Assembly (NCBI RefSeq): GCF_027947595.1
Contig: NZ_CP116257.1
Span: 6,012,001 to 6,076,000, forward strand
Source: Streptomyces lienomycini
GTDB taxonomy: Bacteria; Actinomycetota; Actinomycetes; Streptomycetales; Streptomycetaceae
Length of the DNA stretch: 64,000 bases
Direction: 5' to 3'
A program made the translations under genes and the position numbers. Positions 1 through 7,069 of this stretch are shown here, piece by piece (the stretch's first letter is position 1; each line of letters opens with the position of its first letter). The notes under the pieces are model-generated. The model was given only the letters and a program-made list of their open reading frames with translations, searched no databases and was not told where the DNA came from.

Positions 1-177
1 CTCGGTCGCCCGCTCCGCCTCGGTGTGCAGCCGGTCCACCTCCGCCCGCCGGTCGTCGTGCGGGGCGGCCGTGGCCGGCACGGCGCCCAGGAGTGCGGCG
101 GCGACGGAGAGCAGTCCGACGGCGGCGGCGGAGCCGCGGTCGAACCCGGATGGTGCAAGGCGGCGATGGGACCCCAC
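1..177 (-). CDS. NlpC/P60-family secreted peptidoglycan hydrolase, N-terminal part (cut by window edge)
   Basis: Only the first 59 codons are inside the window. They encode a GTG start followed by a basic SHRR segment, a hydrophobic Ala/Leu signal sequence ending AVPATAAP, and the start of a charged helix (RRAEVDRLHTEAERATE). This matches the layout of the next gene on the same strand (378-1424), whose product also begins V-x-SHRR, has a signal peptide and continues KVDKLYDEAEQATE. By that homology this is a paralogous coiled-coil plus NlpC/P60 endopeptidase acting on wall peptides. The start is supported by AAGGAG 11 nt upstream of the GTG. The catalytic domain itself is not visible, so the family call rests on the N-terminal resemblance and on adjacency. 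Confidence 0.7.
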   Translation of the reverse strand, partial: MGSHRRLAPSGFDRGSAAAVGLLSVAAALLGAVPATAAPHDDRRAEVDRLHTEAERATE

Positions 178-377
178 GGGAAGCCGCACTCCTTCCGCTG
201 GCGGACGGGGAAACGCGGCAGACAGTAACCCCGCCGCGGGGCACCATCCAACGACCGACGGGGCCGTCCAGCACGGCGCCCCGCCGCTGACGCAGGTCAC
301 CGGCGGGGCGAGGGGTCACAGGACCCCGACGTGATTCGCCCGAACGGGCGGCACGGCGGGGTCGACTTCGGGCACGG

Positions 378-1424
378 TCAGACGCGTACGCCGAACATGA
401 ACGGGCCGCCGATGGTGCTCATCGACTCGTAGCGGACGTTCGTGCCGGTGCGCGGCGCGTGCAGGACCTGGCCGTTGCCGGCGTAGAGGCCGACGTGGTG
501 CAGGTCGTTGAAGAAGAAAACCAGGTCGCCGACCTGGAGCTGGCTCATCGAGGAGATGCGGGTGCCGGCGCCGGTCTGGGCCTGGGAGGTGCGCGGGATG
601 GAGACACCGGCCTGGGCGTAGGCCCACTGGGTCAGGCCCGAGCAGTCGAAGCGGGACGGGCCCGTGGCACCGTAGGAGTAGGGCGTGCCTATCTTGCCCT
701 GCGCGGCGGCGAAGGCGGCGCCGGCCCGGCCGGAGGCGGGGGTGCCGGTGCCGCCGGAGAGCTGCTGGCGCTCGTTGCCGCGGGTGGCGCGCTGGGCATC
801 CTCGGCCGCGAGGTCGGCCTTCTCCTGCGCGGTGAGGGTGTTGAGCAGCTTCTGCGCGGAGGAGAGCTTGCCCTGGACTTCCTTCTTCTTCTCGCCCAGT
901 TCGGCGCGGGTGGCGGAGAGGTCCTTGAGCTTCCCGGACGCCTCCTGGCGCTGCTGGGCCAGGTCGCGCTGCTTGACCTGGATCTTCTTCAGCGCCTCGA
1001 CCTGCTGACCGCTCAGCTGGTCGAGGGTGGAGGCCTTGTCCAGGTAGTCGTCCGGGTCGGCGGACAGGAAGAGCTGGAGGGAGGGATCGATGCCACCGGA
1101 GCGGTACTGGGCGCTCGCCATCGAACCGAGGCCGTCGCGCAGCTCGTTGAGCTCCTCCTGGCCGCGGGCGACGTTGTCCTGGATGGTGGAGACCTCCTTC
1201 TCGAGCTTCTCCTGCTTCTCCTTGGCGCCGTTGTACTTCTCGGTGGCCTGCTCGGCCTCGTCGTAGAGCTTGTCGACCTTGGCCTTGACCTCGTCCTTGC
1301 TCGGCTTCTCGCTCGGCGCGGCGTTGGCGGCCTGGGAGCTGAGAGCGACGGCGGCGGCGGCAGCGGAGGTCAGCACGGTGACGCGCAGGCGGCTCGGCTG
1401 CTTGGGACGACGGTGGGACGCCAC
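378..1424 (-). CDS. Secreted NlpC/P60 peptidoglycan endopeptidase with coiled-coil N-terminus
   Basis: The 348-residue product is predicted to cleave D-Glu-DAP-type bonds in wall peptides outside the membrane. Residues 1-36 form a signal peptide, about 40-215 a Lys/Glu-rich coiled coil (similar to RipA/CwlO-type hydrolases), and 235-348 the NlpC/P60 domain. The catalytic Cys261 lies in FDCSGLTQWAY, with His309/310 in DLHHVGLYAGNG and His322 in VLHAP. The GTG at 1424 is preferred over in-frame upstream starts because it begins the V-x-SHRR signal peptide and has AAGGAG 9 nt upstream. The longer reading frame reaches 1553 but adds 43 residues with no signal-like character. It has a partial paralogue just downstream on the same strand. 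The coiled coil suggests self-inhibition or partner recruitment (inference). Confidence 0.92.
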   Translation of the reverse strand: MASHRRPKQPSRLRVTVLTSAAAAAVALSSQAANAAPSEKPSKDEVKAKVDKLYDEAEQATEKYNGAKEKQEKLEKEVSTIQDNVARGQEELNELRDGLGSMASAQYRSGGIDPSLQLFLSADPDDYLDKASTLDQLSGQQVEALKKIQVKQRDLAQQRQEASGKLKDLSATRAELGEKKKEVQGKLSSAQKLLNTLTAQEKADLAAEDAQRATRGNERQQLSGGTGTPASGRAGAAFAAAQGKIGTPYSYGATGPSRFDCSGLTQWAYAQAGVSIPRTSQAQTGAGTRISSMSQLQVGDLVFFFNDLHHVGLYAGNGQVLHAPRTGTNVRYESMSTIGGPFMFGVRV

Positions 1425-1655
1425 GGAGACGAGCTCCTTCTTGAGAGGGATCACCCGTTCGAGGGTTCGAAGGGTGACCATAGTGACCCACTCGTGATCA
1501 TTCAAATCCCCCGCCGAAAAAATCACGGTTGCACGCTGCGTTCTTTGCCACAACTCACCTGCAGTGACCTCCGCCTGACACTACGTTGCGCAACGACTCC
1601 GTCAATTCGGGTATACGGCACCTACGTTGCGGTTGGTGCGGAAGTGAAGGAGGGG
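1425..1655. promoter_or_regulatory. Intergenic leader upstream of the NlpC/P60 gene
   Basis: This 231-bp stretch separates the NYN gene stop from the hydrolase start on the minus strand. It is distinctly less GC-rich than its surroundings and contains a short palindrome, GTTGCGCAAC, downstream of a TTGACG-like box on the minus strand. I looked for the conserved core of the c-di-AMP (ydaO) riboswitch, which precedes several actinobacterial wall-hydrolase genes, and could not recognise it. It most likely holds the promoter; no exact -10 box is assigned. Confidence 0.35.
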
Positions 1656-2999
1656 CTAGGAAAGCCGCTTGAGGAGCACTACGGACGCCACCGGGCGGGC
1701 GCCGGCGCGGGCCACGCCGTCGGCCACCTCGCGGTCGGTGGAGACGACGATGACGGGTCGGCCCGGCGGCTCGGCCCGCACCAGTTGACGGATCAGCTCG
1801 TCGGCGGTGACACCGGGCTTGGAGAACAGCACCCGCACCCCGCGCGGCGGTGCGAGCAGTACGGGTGCCACCAGTTCGGCGCCGTCGAAGACGCAGGTCA
1901 TCTCGGCGCCGGTCTGCGCGGCGAGCTGGGAGAGCTGGCCGAGCAGCCGCAACCGCTGCTTCTCCAGCGGCATCTGCGGATAGCCGGTCTTGGTGACGTT
2001 GTAGCCGTCGACGACCAGGTGCGCCTGGGGCAGCGCCAGCAACTGGTCGAGGATCGCCGGGTCGTTCTCGGACAGGGCCCGGTTGGCGATGTCCTTGGGC
2101 GTCATCCGGCCGGGTTCGACCGCGTCCACGGTCTCGGCGGGCCGCACGGACACCGGGGGCAGCGCCAGTTCGCGGCGCAGCCCCTGGGTGGCGTCGAGGA
2201 GGGTGTCCAGGAGCAGCCGTACGCGCATGTCCTCGACGCTGCGCCCCTCGCGGGCCGCCTTGCGGGTGGCCTCCAGGGCGGCCTCCGCCTCCCCGAGGCG
2301 GGTCTTGAGCCGCCGGGTCTCGCTCTCGGCGGCGGACACCTGGGTGTGGCCCTCGGTGCGGACGGCGTCCATCTCGGCCTGGACCTTGCGCAGCGCCGCC
2401 TCGCCGCGCTTGACGTCGCTGAGGGCGGAGCGCAGTTTGCGGTGCAGGGACTCGGTCTCCCGCTTCGCCGAGTCCAGCTCGGCGCGCAGCCGCTCGGTCT
2501 CGGTCCTGGTGTGCTCCCGGGCCCGGGCCAGCTCCTCGTGCAGCCGCTCCAGCTCCGCGCGGCTCTCCTCGTCGGCGCGCTCGGCGTCCGCGCGCTGCGC
2601 CTCCTCGCCGGCGGCGGTCACCAGCTTCACCCAGCCGTGCGGGCGCAGCACATAGGCGGCGGCGGCCACGTCGAGCGGGTCGGCGGCGGGGGGCGGGGAG
2701 CCTGAGTCCAGGGCGCCGGCCAGTTCCGGCTGGGCGTCCCGGAACTTCTCGCCGATGCGCTGCCGGAAGAGCGGGTCGCTCTCCACGGCGGCGGCCATGG
2801 CGTTGCCGGCGAACTTGGCGCGGCGGTTCGGGGCGAACCTGGCGTACTGCCTGAGCTGCGCTGGCAGCTCGCCGAGGGTGAGTGAGCCGAAGCCGTCGGA
2901 CACGATCTGCACGACCCGGCGGCGCACGCCGTCGGGCAGCGGGCGGTCGAGCACCTCAGCGGCGCCGTCGTCCGGCCCCCCGCCGTGCGTCTCCACCAT
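1656..2999 (-). CDS. NYN-domain (YacP/PIN-like) putative RNase with coiled coil
   Basis: The product is 447 aa. Residues about 1-125 are a helical N-terminal region, about 130-245 a long Arg/Glu-rich coiled coil, and the last about 150 residues carry the NYN fold. The hallmark LVVDGYNVTKTGYP sits at the start of that fold, followed by acidic positions in CVFDGAE and VSTDREVADG, consistent with a Mg2+-dependent PIN-like nuclease site. By family knowledge, YacP/Rae1-type NYN proteins act on RNA; the substrate here is unknown. The ATG start at 2999 begins MVETHGGG. The gene precedes the hydrolase gene on the same strand across a 231-bp gap, and the zinc-ribbon gene lies upstream. Confidence 0.8.
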   Translation of the reverse strand: MVETHGGGPDDGAAEVLDRPLPDGVRRRVVQIVSDGFGSLTLGELPAQLRQYARFAPNRRAKFAGNAMAAAVESDPLFRQRIGEKFRDAQPELAGALDSGSPPPAADPLDVAAAAYVLRPHGWVKLVTAAGEEAQRADAERADEESRAELERLHEELARAREHTRTETERLRAELDSAKRETESLHRKLRSALSDVKRGEAALRKVQAEMDAVRTEGHTQVSAAESETRRLKTRLGEAEAALEATRKAAREGRSVEDMRVRLLLDTLLDATQGLRRELALPPVSVRPAETVDAVEPGRMTPKDIANRALSENDPAILDQLLALPQAHLVVDGYNVTKTGYPQMPLEKQRLRLLGQLSQLAAQTGAEMTCVFDGAELVAPVLLAPPRGVRVLFSKPGVTADELIRQLVRAEPPGRPVIVVSTDREVADGVARAGARPVASVVLLKRLS

Positions 3000-3061
3000 C
3001 CGTCACCCCAATGTCTCCGAGCGATCCCGGGCCGGAATCGCCTTGTGCGGGGCCGCTCCGC

Positions 3062-3301
3062 TCAGGAGGCGGCACCCGGCCTGTCCACGAGTTCCACCTG
3101 GTCCACGGCGTTGCACCAGCGGCACCGCACCGACTCGATGGTCTCACTGAGCACCTCGCGCTCCTCCACCTCCGGCTCACCGGCCAGGTCGAGGTGCACG
3201 TACTCGACGACCTTCGAGGCCCGGGTCACGTCGAAGCGGGTGAGGTTGCCGCAGAGGGTGCAGCGCCACCGCGTCGTGTCGGTCGGCAGGGGAACCGTCA
3301 T
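3062..3301 (-). CDS. Small zinc-ribbon protein of unknown function
   Basis: The 79-residue product has two CxxC pairs, WRCTLCGN near residue 15 and VRCRWCNA near residue 63, which together form a plausible four-Cys zinc ribbon. The segment between them (TRFDVTRASKVVEYVHLDLAGE) is beta-rich and acidic. The start is placed at ATG 3301 rather than the longer frame to 3406, because the upstream residues are Arg/Thr-rich and unlike the rest, and a GGAAGAG-like site lies upstream. It lies 62 bp upstream of the NYN gene and on the same strand, so co-transcription is likely. A nucleic-acid-binding role is possible but only inferred. Confidence 0.72.
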   Translation of the reverse strand: MTVPLPTDTTRWRCTLCGNLTRFDVTRASKVVEYVHLDLAGEPEVEEREVLSETIESVRCRWCNAVDQVELVDRPGAAS

Positions 3302-3451
3302 CGTGGCTGTTCGCTCTCTTCCGGTGTCGGTGACGCGCCGGGCTCCCCCGGTGCGTGTGGCTCGTAACCCTACGGCCTGGCGGGTACCCGACGCCCGCGT
3401 GTCCACGGCGGCGAGGCACTATGGGGGCTCGCGCCCGTTACGTCATGCTCT

Positions 3452-4228
3452 GTGTCCATGATCAGCGACTGGAGCAGGGCGGCCCGCAGAGCACGGGAAA
3501 CGGTCGGAAGGCCCGGCAGGGGCCGCGCCGCGCGCGGCCGGGGGGCGCCGGTGACGTACGCGCTGATCACGCTCTGCTGCCTGTTGTTCCTGATCAGCCC
3601 GGCGGCGGGCCTCAATCCGGGGTACGGCACCGGGGAGGAGCTGCTCGCCGCGCAGCGCGCCTACTTCCGGCGCTGGGGCGTGATCCCCGCAGAACTGTTC
3701 GAGGACTCCCCCGGTTCCGCCCTGACCCCGGCCACGGCGCTGTTCGTCCACGGCAGCTGGGTGCACCTGCTGGGCAACATGCTCTTCCTCTACGTCTTCG
3801 GCGCGATGACCGAGGAGCGGATGGGCCGGCTCCAGTTCGCCCTGTTCTACCTGGGCTGCGGCTACCTGGCGCTGCTCGGCTACGCGGGCGCCAACGCGCA
3901 CTCCCAGCAGTCCCTGGTCGGCGCCTCGGGCGCGATCTCCGCGGTCCTCGGCGCGTTCCTGTTCCTCTTCCCGCGGGCCCGGGTGACCAGCCTCCTGCCG
4001 TTCCTCTTCTTCGTGCCGCTGCGCTTCCCGGCGTGGGTCGTGCTGCCGTTCTGGGTGACCCTGCAGTGGATGGCGGCGGGGCGGGCCGGCGACGGTCCCG
4101 GGGTGGCGTACCTCGCCCACCTGGTGGGCTTCGCGCTGGGCTTCGCCTTCGCCTGGGTGCGGTTCGGGCGTACGACTAGAGTTGGTGGCGTTCCAGTGGC
4201 GGCGCCCGAGGGAGAGAACCAGCCGTGA
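3452..4228 (+). CDS. Rhomboid-family intramembrane serine protease
   Basis: This is a membrane protein of 258 aa (256 if the ATG at 3458 is used instead of the GTG at 3452; no strong ribosome site discriminates). The rhomboid signature is visible: HGSWVHLLGNMLFLYVFG (the L1/TM2 H-x3-H-x2-GN region), GASGAIS with the catalytic Ser in TM4, and the catalytic His in AHLVGFALG of TM6. About six membrane segments can be traced, with a basic N-terminal cytosolic tail. It should cleave transmembrane substrates; none is evident nearby. The stop overlaps the GTG start of the following AsnC-domain gene (GTGA), implying translational coupling. Confidence 0.9.
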   Translation: MSMISDWSRAARRARETVGRPGRGRAARGRGAPVTYALITLCCLLFLISPAAGLNPGYGTGEELLAAQRAYFRRWGVIPAELFEDSPGSALTPATALFVHGSWVHLLGNMLFLYVFGAMTEERMGRLQFALFYLGCGYLALLGYAGANAHSQQSLVGASGAISAVLGAFLFLFPRARVTSLLPFLFFVPLRFPAWVVLPFWVTLQWMAAGRAGDGPGVAYLAHLVGFALGFAFAWVRFGRTTRVGGVPVAAPEGENQP

Positions 4229-4506
4229 TCAGCGCGATCGTCCTCATCAAGACCAGCGTGGACCGCATTCCCGAGATCGCGGAGCAGATCGCCGCGCTGG
4301 AGAACGTCAGCGAGGTCTTCTCCGTCACCGGCACCTACGACCTGATCGCCATGGTGCGGGTGAACGAGCACGAGGACCTGGCCGAGGTCATCCCCGGCCG
4401 GATCAGCAAGATCCCGGGCGTCGAGGGCACGGACACCCACGTCGCGTTCCGCACGTACTCCCAGCACGACCTGGAGGCGGCCTTCGCGATCGGCCTGGAC
4501 AACTGA
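4225..4506 (+). CDS. Stand-alone Lrp/AsnC ligand-binding (RAM) domain protein
   Basis: The 93-residue product consists only of the alpha-beta effector domain of Lrp/AsnC regulators: SAIVLIKTSVDRIPEIAEQIAAL, then VSEVFSVTGTYDLIAMVRV (the usual G-x-YD-L motif), and a C-terminal QHDLEAAFAIGLDN. There is no helix-turn-helix, so it cannot bind DNA alone. Stand-alone RAM proteins of this type can form ring-shaped oligomers and sense amino acids (family knowledge). Its start overlaps the rhomboid gene stop, so the two are co-expressed; a functional link between them is unproven. Confidence 0.88.
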   Translation: MISAIVLIKTSVDRIPEIAEQIAALENVSEVFSVTGTYDLIAMVRVNEHEDLAEVIPGRISKIPGVEGTDTHVAFRTYSQHDLEAAFAIGLDN

Positions 4507-4509
4507 GAC

Positions 4510-4560
4510 GCCGGCGCGTGCGGCACGAGGGACTGCGCGACCAGCCACCACGGCGCCGCG
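4510..4560. repeat. Dispersed intergenic repeat, copy with GCGCGACCAGCCAC core
   Basis: Read on the minus strand this segment gives GTGGCTGGTCGCGCAGTCCC, one end of a repeat family also seen near 17500, 23750 and 46380. It follows the AsnC-domain gene stop and may act as a 3' structure. The boundaries are approximate. Confidence 0.45.
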
Positions 4561-4580
4561 GACGACCGACGGGCCAGGGC

Positions 4581-4616
4581 ACCGGATGAAGAGTTCTTCA
4601 TCCGGTACTCATCCGG
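4581..4616. promoter_or_regulatory. Long palindrome plus direct repeat upstream of the secreted protein/two-component operon
   Basis: Two perfect 12-bp arms, ACCGGATGAAGA and TCTTCATCCGGT, flank the dinucleotide GT (4581-4606). The right arm is followed by a further TCATCCGG, so TCATCCGG occurs twice with an 11-bp period. Head-to-tail repeats at one helical turn are typical of OmpR/PhoB-type regulator sites, and the operon downstream encodes such a regulator. Autoregulation is therefore the simplest reading. A rho-independent terminator for the upstream gene is less likely because no T-run follows. Confidence 0.55.
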
Positions 4617-4647
4617 CCCGCCGGACACCTCGCGCAGAATCCACGGC

Positions 4648-4932
4648 ATGGTCTTCTCCCGCCGGATGGCGGCCCTCGCGGCCGTCGTCCTGATCCCGCT
4701 CGGCATCGCCGCGACCAGTTTCGCCCTGACCGACAGCCCGCAGGAGCCCAGGGTCCCGGCCAGGGTGGAGCTGGAGAGCGGCTCCCCCACTCCGCGACCG
4801 GCCCCCTCCTCGCCCGAGCCGACGCCCAGCGACCAGGTGGTGACGCGGCCGCCGGTCACCGACGGCCCTTCGGATGACGACGATGACGACGACCGGGGCG
4901 GGGACGCCGACGACGGCCCCGGCGAAGGGTGA
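4648..4932 (+). CDS. Small secreted acidic protein encoded ahead of a sensor kinase
   Basis: The 94-residue product has a basic N-terminus and hydrophobic stretch (residues 7-26, ending SFALTDS) consistent with a signal peptide or membrane anchor. A Pro/Ser-rich linker follows, then a C-terminal poly-Asp run (DDDDDDD). Its 3' end overlaps the start of the histidine-kinase gene by 59 bp in another frame. Short exported acidic proteins next to sensor kinases can act as cation- or signal-binding accessory proteins, but that is inference. No family is recognised. Confidence 0.6.
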   Translation: MVFSRRMAALAAVVLIPLGIAATSFALTDSPQEPRVPARVELESGSPTPRPAPSSPEPTPSDQVVTRPPVTDGPSDDDDDDDRGGDADDGPGEG

Positions 4933-6376
4933 GCGCGAGCGCCGCCGGGTCTCGGCCCGGGTCCGGATCCTGCTGTGGCTGCTCCTCGTGATGGCGGTCG
5001 CGCTGGCCTCGGTGGCGGCGACCACCCGCTCGATCCTGCTGCGCGACACCGACCAGCGGATCAACGGCCTGCTCGCGCAGGAGGCGGGCGAGTTCGCCAA
5101 CTTCGAGGAGCAGGGCTTCGATCCGGAGACGGGCCGCCCGTTCACGGACCCGGGCCGGCTGCTGCGGGTGTTCCTGGAGCGGCAGTACGCCGACCTGGAC
5201 GAGGAACTCGTCGGCCTGGTCGGCGAGGTGGGCAGCAGACCCACGCAGATCATCCAGCAGCGCGAGATCCCGGTCGGCCGGCCCCTGCACGAGGACGCCG
5301 GCGCCCGACGCCGCATCCACGCCTCCCCGGACTCCACCGGCACCCTGCGCCGGCCCGAGGGCGAGATCCGCTGGGCCAAGGTCACCGTGGCCCGCTACGG
5401 CGGGGAACCGGCGGCCGCCTTCGTGGTCGCCTTCCACCCGGGCCGCGAACAGGCCCGCGCGGACGAGGTGTTCCGCGTGCTGCTCGCCATCTCCGGCGTC
5501 GCCCTGCTGATGACCACCGGCATCGCCTGGGTGGTCGCGGGGCGGATCCTCAAACCCGTACGGCTGGTGCGCACGACCGCCGCCCAGCTCACCGAGCAGG
5601 ACCTGACCCGGCGCATCCCGGTGCACGGCCACGACGACGTGGCGGCGCTCGCCGGGACGTTCAACGCCATGCTGGACCGGCTGGAGCGGGCCTTCGCCAC
5701 CCAGCGCCGCTTCGTCGACGACGCGGGCCACGAGCTGCGCACCCCGATCACCATCGTGCGCGGCCACCTGGAGCTGATGGGCGACGATCCGGCGGAGCGC
5801 GAGGAGACCGTCCGCCTCGTCACCGACGAACTGGACCGGATGAGCCGCATAGTCGAGGACCTGCTGCTGCTCGCCAGGGCGGAACGCCCCGACTTCGTCA
5901 CGCCCGAGCCGGTGCAGCTGGCCGAACTCACCGCCGACGTCTACGTCAAGGCCCGCACCCTCGGCGAGCGGGAGTGGGTGCTGGACGGGGTCGCCGACCG
6001 GGAGGTCCACCTCGACCCCCAGCGGATCACGCAGGCCATGGTGCAGCTCGCGCAGAACGCCGTGCAGCACACCACCGCGGGCCAGCGGGTCCGCATCGGC
6101 TCCCGCGCCGACGGCCCGCGCGTCGAGCTGTACGTCGCCGACTCCGGGCCCGGCGTCCAGCCGCAGGACGCCGAGGTGGTCTTCGAGCGGTTCCGGCGCG
6201 GCACGGCCCGGCGCGGGGTGCGCGGCACGGGCGCCGGGCTCGGCCTGTCCATCGTCAGGGCGATCGCGGAGGGCCACGGCGGCCGGGTCGACCTGCGCGC
6301 CACCGAGGGCGGCGGCGCCACCTTCGTACTCACCCTGGACCGAACCCGACGCGGCACGGAAGAGGCTCCCGCATGA
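4874..6376 (+). CDS. OmpR-type two-component sensor histidine kinase
   Basis: The product is 500 aa. TM1 spans about residues 31-51, an extracytoplasmic sensor domain 52-200, TM2 about 201-222 and a HAMP domain 223-275. The dimerisation region has phospho-acceptor His286 in GHELRTPITIV. The ATPase domain shows the N box (LAQNAVQH), G1 (ADSGPGV), F box (FERFRRG) and G2 (GTGAGLGLSIV). The ATG at 4874 lies inside the preceding gene; ATG 4883 is an in-frame alternative. It shares ATGA with the downstream regulator, so the pair is translationally coupled. The signal is unknown. The acidic secreted protein encoded just upstream is a candidate sensor partner. Confidence 0.93.
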   Translation: MTTMTTTGAGTPTTAPAKGERERRRVSARVRILLWLLLVMAVALASVAATTRSILLRDTDQRINGLLAQEAGEFANFEEQGFDPETGRPFTDPGRLLRVFLERQYADLDEELVGLVGEVGSRPTQIIQQREIPVGRPLHEDAGARRRIHASPDSTGTLRRPEGEIRWAKVTVARYGGEPAAAFVVAFHPGREQARADEVFRVLLAISGVALLMTTGIAWVVAGRILKPVRLVRTTAAQLTEQDLTRRIPVHGHDDVAALAGTFNAMLDRLERAFATQRRFVDDAGHELRTPITIVRGHLELMGDDPAEREETVRLVTDELDRMSRIVEDLLLLARAERPDFVTPEPVQLAELTADVYVKARTLGEREWVLDGVADREVHLDPQRITQAMVQLAQNAVQHTTAGQRVRIGSRADGPRVELYVADSGPGVQPQDAEVVFERFRRGTARRGVRGTGAGLGLSIVRAIAEGHGGRVDLRATEGGGATFVLTLDRTRRGTEEAPA

Positions 6377-7038
6377 ACCGCATCCTCATCGTCGAGGACG
6401 AGGAGCGCATCGCCTCCTTCGTCGAGAAGGGCCTGCGCGCCAACGGCTTCACCACCACCGCGGTGGCCGACGGCGACTTGGCCCACGAGTACGCCCTCAC
6501 CGGCCGCTTCGACCTGGTCGTCCTGGACATCGGGCTGCCCGGCCGGGACGGCTTCACGGTCCTGCGCGAGCTGCGCGAGTCCCGGGTGACGACCCCGGTG
6601 ATCGTGCTGACGGCGCGGGACTCGGTACGGGACACCGTGGCCGGGCTGGAGGGCGGCGCCGACGACTGGATGACCAAACCGTTCCGCTTCGAGGAACTGC
6701 TCGCCCGGGTCCGGCTGCGGCTGCGCACGGCGGCCCGGGCGCCGGAGGTGACCGTGCTGCGGTCGGGGTCGCTCAGCCTCGACCTGCGCACCCGCCGGGC
6801 CCGCGCCGAGGGCCGCACCGTGGACCTGACGGCCCGTGAGTTCGTGCTCCTGGAGCTGTTCCTGCGCCACCCGGGGCAGGTGCTGTCCCGCGAGCAGATC
6901 CTGTCGCACGTGTGGGGCTACGACTTCGACCCGGGCTCCAACATCGTGGACGTGTACGTGCGGGCGCTGCGCAAGAAGCTCGGGCCGCAGCGGGTGGAGA
7001 CCGTGCGCGGGATGGGGTACCGGCTGCCGACCTGGTGA
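6373..7038 (+). CDS. OmpR/PhoB-family response regulator
   Basis: The 221-residue product has a receiver domain (1-120) with the acidic pair in VEDEER, phospho-acceptor Asp52 in VVLDIGLPG, Thr80 and Lys102 in MTKPF. A C-terminal winged helix follows (125-221), containing LTAREFVLLELFLRHPGQVLSREQIL and the VDVYVRALRKKLG recognition region. It overlaps the kinase stop by 4 bp. The tandem TCATCCGG repeats near 4600 are a plausible autoregulatory target. No separate target gene is evident, unless the secreted protein gene is itself the target. Confidence 0.94.
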   Translation: MNRILIVEDEERIASFVEKGLRANGFTTTAVADGDLAHEYALTGRFDLVVLDIGLPGRDGFTVLRELRESRVTTPVIVLTARDSVRDTVAGLEGGADDWMTKPFRFEELLARVRLRLRTAARAPEVTVLRSGSLSLDLRTRRARAEGRTVDLTAREFVLLELFLRHPGQVLSREQILSHVWGYDFDPGSNIVDVYVRALRKKLGPQRVETVRGMGYRLPTW

Positions 7039-7069
7039 CTCCTCCTTCACCGGGTGAGATTTCCTTCAT

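Noticed and set aside
1425..1655. c-di-AMP (ydaO) riboswitch before the wall-hydrolase gene
   Set aside because: Such switches precede some actinobacterial hydrolase genes, but the conserved core motifs were not found on either strand.
459..2705. 748-aa plus-strand open frame
   Set aside because: It is antisense to the NlpC/P60 and NYN genes, is built of Leu/Gly/Val-rich low-complexity residues, and has no ribosome site; it mirrors GC-biased codons.
3355..4179. 274-aa plus-strand frame overlapping the rhomboid gene
   Set aside because: It is another frame of the same DNA with Arg/Pro/Gly-rich content; the rhomboid frame carries the catalytic motifs and membrane helices.
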